Source: Neurospora crassa OR74A
Taxonomy: Eukaryota > Ascomycota > Sordariomycetes > Sordariales > Sordariaceae
DNA length: 64,000 nt
NCBI RefSeq assembly: GCF_000182925.2
Contig: NC_026506.1
Coordinates: 2,790,001-2,854,000 of the forward strand
Direction of reading: 5' to 3'
The notes under the pieces are model-generated. The model was not told the origin of the DNA. It made no database searches and worked only from the letters and a program-made list of their open reading frames with translations. Both the position numbers and the translations under genes were made by a program. The number at the start of each line of letters is the position of its first letter. Within the stretch, counting starts at the first letter, position 1. This document shows, one piece after another, positions 60,927 through 64,000 of the stretch.

Positions 60927-63900
60927 TGTATATATTGAAAAAGATTAATAGGAATGTATTCGAATAAAATGCCTAATATTAAAAAATCAATCGCAATACT
61001 AACTACCTACAAATAAAAATAGATAAGACTACTAATTATATTAAGGATATCGAAATTGCTCTTAGCAATTTCGGTAAATTTAATAATTAAAAGTATTAAA
61101 CTATAAAATTAAGGATAAATACTATAGAATAAGGTATTAATAATATACTTAATACTATAATAGTAAAGATAGACAATCTTATAATATACCGTACCCTAAT
61201 AGTACTATATACCCAACTACTAAATAACTATTCTTCTCAACGCTTAATATCTCCTTTATTAAAAATATCCGCTACCCGGGCGCAAAGTGTATAATCTAAT
61301 AGTTTTACGCTTACAATTTAAGGCTATTTAGTTAAAATTATAATCAATATAGTAAGGGATCTCACCCTTAGGCTACTAAGTAACCTTATCCTACTACTAT
61401 ATAAATACAATTCCTACTAGCTCTCTCCTTATTACTCCGAAACTATTAATAAATAATATAATAATACCTTTCCCCTACTTAATAATTTAAAGGGTACTAG
61501 TACTGTTATTTATTATAAAAACCTATTAACTTAAGGAAGCTAACCCTCCTTTAAACTATTCTTAGGATTCTCCAATTCCCCTAAATAAAATAATTCGTAC
61601 CCAACGGTAACGGGTTTTTTACTAGTTATAATTAAACTATTTAAATATAAATCCCTATAAGCAAAAAATGGAAGTCGGACCTTAACCCCGTTATATAGGA
61701 ATCCCCTATAATTAATAACGGCCCAATTAGTAATTCCCCCCTTCTAGAACTAAAATAAAGCCTCTACTTATAACTCTTAAAATATTATAATTCCCCCCTA
61801 TCGAAGTAAGTAGCTAACGGCACCCTAGCCTAAACTTCTTATTACCCTATTAGTATCGTAAAGTAAATTACTAATAATAATCCTAGCCCAACCTTTATAT
61901 AAGACTTAAGCCCTAATTATAATATTTATATTAATTCGTTAAAACCCAACGAATCCGTAGTAACTAACTATTTAAACCGTAGTAGTCTAATTACAAATAT
62001 TCCTAATTAATTTAACTTCACTAATTATTAAACCCGTTACTTTAACTTTATTCTAAATTATTAGTAATAGAATATTATATAATAAATTATATAAAATTAT
62101 TTAAAATATAGAACGTAATCCCGTATTTATTTTACTTATTCCTTAAGTAATTCAATAATAAACTGAAGAATATCTAAACTTTCGTATACTAAGTAAATAT
62201 AAGTATTTTATTTCGAAAGGATCGGCCCCGCTAGGTAGCGCCCTAACTAAGCCCCCAATAGGCCCGCCTCCAAATAATCCGCTTTAGAATTATACCGGAG
62301 GGAGTAGAAACCCAGATAATAATGGAAGAAATAATAATAATCTAAACAATTATAATAATAGGCGCAATCCCCCACAACGCCTATTTAGTAGAAACCGCCC
62401 CTCTCGTAAACTATAGTCAAATTCCTACAGTTTAGAGCCTAAATTAAAGAGAGAAGAAATTAAATAATTCCACCCTTATTAGGAAGATCCTAATAATTTT
62501 AAAGTAATTACAGACGGACGTAACCTAATTTATACGGACGTCTTTTATTTCGCTAATAAATTGTAATCTTTTATAAAGGATAACCTTATAGCCGAATTAG
62601 CCGAACGGCAACTAATATCTATATTCCAAATTCTCTTAAATAACCCAACCGTACGTTAGTAGAATATAGAAATATTTCTAGAAGCTAAATGCACCTTTTA
62701 ACGTAGTTCTCTCGAAGATTTATTTAATATATTAATTAAATAATAAACCTCCAACCCCACTATTATAATAAAAAAATTCACTAAAGGATCTATCGCCCTT
62801 AAGGATATCACTGCCGATAAAAACGTACTTTTAAAATTTATTTAGAAGTAGCTACGTTATATTTACGCAATAAGTATTTTAGATAAAGATTCAACTAACT
62901 AGGCCGGCGTTATAGTATAAATATAATTAAAAATAGATTTATATATCTAAATATATTTAAAGCTACTTAAGTATAGCTTCTTCGGCGAATATATTAAAGA
63001 AATCGATAAGGCTAAAGCCGTTTTAATAGTTACCGCCGCTAAATAGTATCCTTTTATTAAATATATTACTTATTTATTATAAAAAGAAAAAGATACTAAT
63101 ATTAAATTAGTAAATAAACCGTTTTAGAAAAACTTTTCCGCTAATAAGAAAGACTATCGGGGTAGTAAAAATAATTACAATAATAATTATAATCGAAGTA
63201 ACCAAAATAAATCGGACCGTAATTAATATAATTAAAATAATTGGGATAAAAATAAAGAGTAAGCGTATTATATCGCTAATAATAATAATATATTAGGAAA
63301 TAGCGATTAAGTTTACTATATTAATACGGACGATAGCGTATCTATAATTTCGGACTCGGACAATAAAATTACGAACGTCGTTTACAATACTACCCTTATA
63401 TACTATAAATATTATAATATATTCGTATTAGAATTCGAAGCTAGGCGGTACTAGAAGCGATACAAATTAAACTAACGGGCGTAAGAAGAAGTAGTAATTC
63501 TTAAACCTATAAAAAATAAGTATATTTATTATAATTACTAAACTACCTTACGGAATACTCTATTCCAATATACTAAGCGCTATTTAAAAGTTAAAGAAGG
63601 CTCGATCGAGGGTATACCTATTAACCTATCCCATTTCGCCTATAATAAGGAAGAAATAGAATTGGAACCGGAATCCTATAATATTGAAGAGGTACAATTA
63701 TTTAACGAATAAAATATTAAGAGCGGTTTATTATTAAATTATACTTATCTCCGAATTAAAGTTAAAGCGGATCCTAAATCCACTAATTCCGAAGTATATA
63801 TTAATCCTAGTATAAGAAAATTAATAATCGACCGTACCTTCCTATAAACGTTTAATTATATAATTAAATATAAGAACCCTCGCCGGGTTAAGGGTATTAG

Positions 63901-64000
63901 AGGATCCCAAATAATCGAGGAATAGGCAACCTTCTACCTCTACCTAGTCGGTATAAAAAATGGAAAGCCTACCTTTATAAAGCTAATAAAATCAGCTTAG
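60927..64000 (+). pseudogene. Gypsy-4 gag and protease start, runs off the window
   Basis: The first part from ATG 60927 (MYILKKINRN) is helical and probably coiled-coil. From about 62.45 kb the frame reads IAELAERQLISIFQILLNNP, FTKGSIALKDITADKNVLLK and ILDKDSTNQAGVIVQIQL, a capsid-type gag common in ascomycete gypsy elements. A basic Asn/Lys-rich nucleocapsid region and a former C2H2-like block near 63405-63470 follow. The last part holds the protease loop INPSIRKLIIDRTFL, with the catalytic Asp as Asn at 63803-63805. Pol is expected beyond 64000. Many Gln/Trp positions are stops. Confidence 0.75.

Overview
The window looks like a transposon graveyard from a filamentous ascomycete (Pezizomycotina). 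It is extremely AT-rich and almost lacks CA and TG dinucleotides (two CA and no TG in the first 120 bases), while TA is abundant and CpG is kept. That is the footprint of repeat-induced point mutation (RIP) acting on CpA. Nearly every recognisable gene belongs to a mobile element and is broken by TAA/TAG codons where Gln or Trp would be expected, and by D to N, C to Y, H to Y and G to S/R changes. I found no intact host gene, tRNA, rRNA or CRISPR array. TTAGGG-type telomere units at 46.0-46.1 kb fit a fungus.

Layout. A non-LTR retrotransposon family here called LINE-A (Tad1-like: ORF1 with a zinc knuckle, ORF2 with endonuclease, reverse transcriptase and a C-terminal zinc region) occurs eight times: 1-1753 (-), 2674-3307 (-), 11330-12116 plus 19066-20012 (- , one copy split in two), 12117-19047 (- , full length), 30540-37505 (+, full length), 49208-49705 (+), 53395-54852 (+) and 54853-59777 (-). 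Four Ty3/gypsy LTR elements are present. Gypsy-3 (+) lies at 1754-6328 and resumes at 26526. Gypsy-1 (-) lies at 6329-26525, with both LTRs and a 5-bp target duplication. Gypsy-2 (-) lies at 47640-53008, with its 5' LTR only. Gypsy-4 (+) runs from 59878 to the window end. A MULE DNA transposon (21959-25118, -) sits inside gypsy-1. A Helitron Rep/helicase gene (about 38.1-44.5 kb, +) lies between a LINE and an interstitial telomere tract.

The region from 1.7 to 27 kb is a nested stack that can be read from its target-site duplications. Gypsy-3 was split by gypsy-1. Gypsy-1 was then hit by a 5'-truncated LINE-A and by the MULE. The truncated LINE-A was itself split by a full-length LINE-A, giving four levels. 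Gypsy-3 also carries a second truncated LINE-A.

These elements do not form a pathway. Each once encoded its own mobility proteins, and all are now RIP-killed. Segments with near-normal composition are exceptions worth attention: much of the MULE, an island at 28.1-28.37 kb, short stretches of the Helitron, a patch at 46.27 kb and a probable LTR beside the 100-N assembly gap (59778-59877). Stretches left unassigned are 28.37-30.53, 37.52-38.14, 44.45-45.99 and 46.15-47.64 kb.
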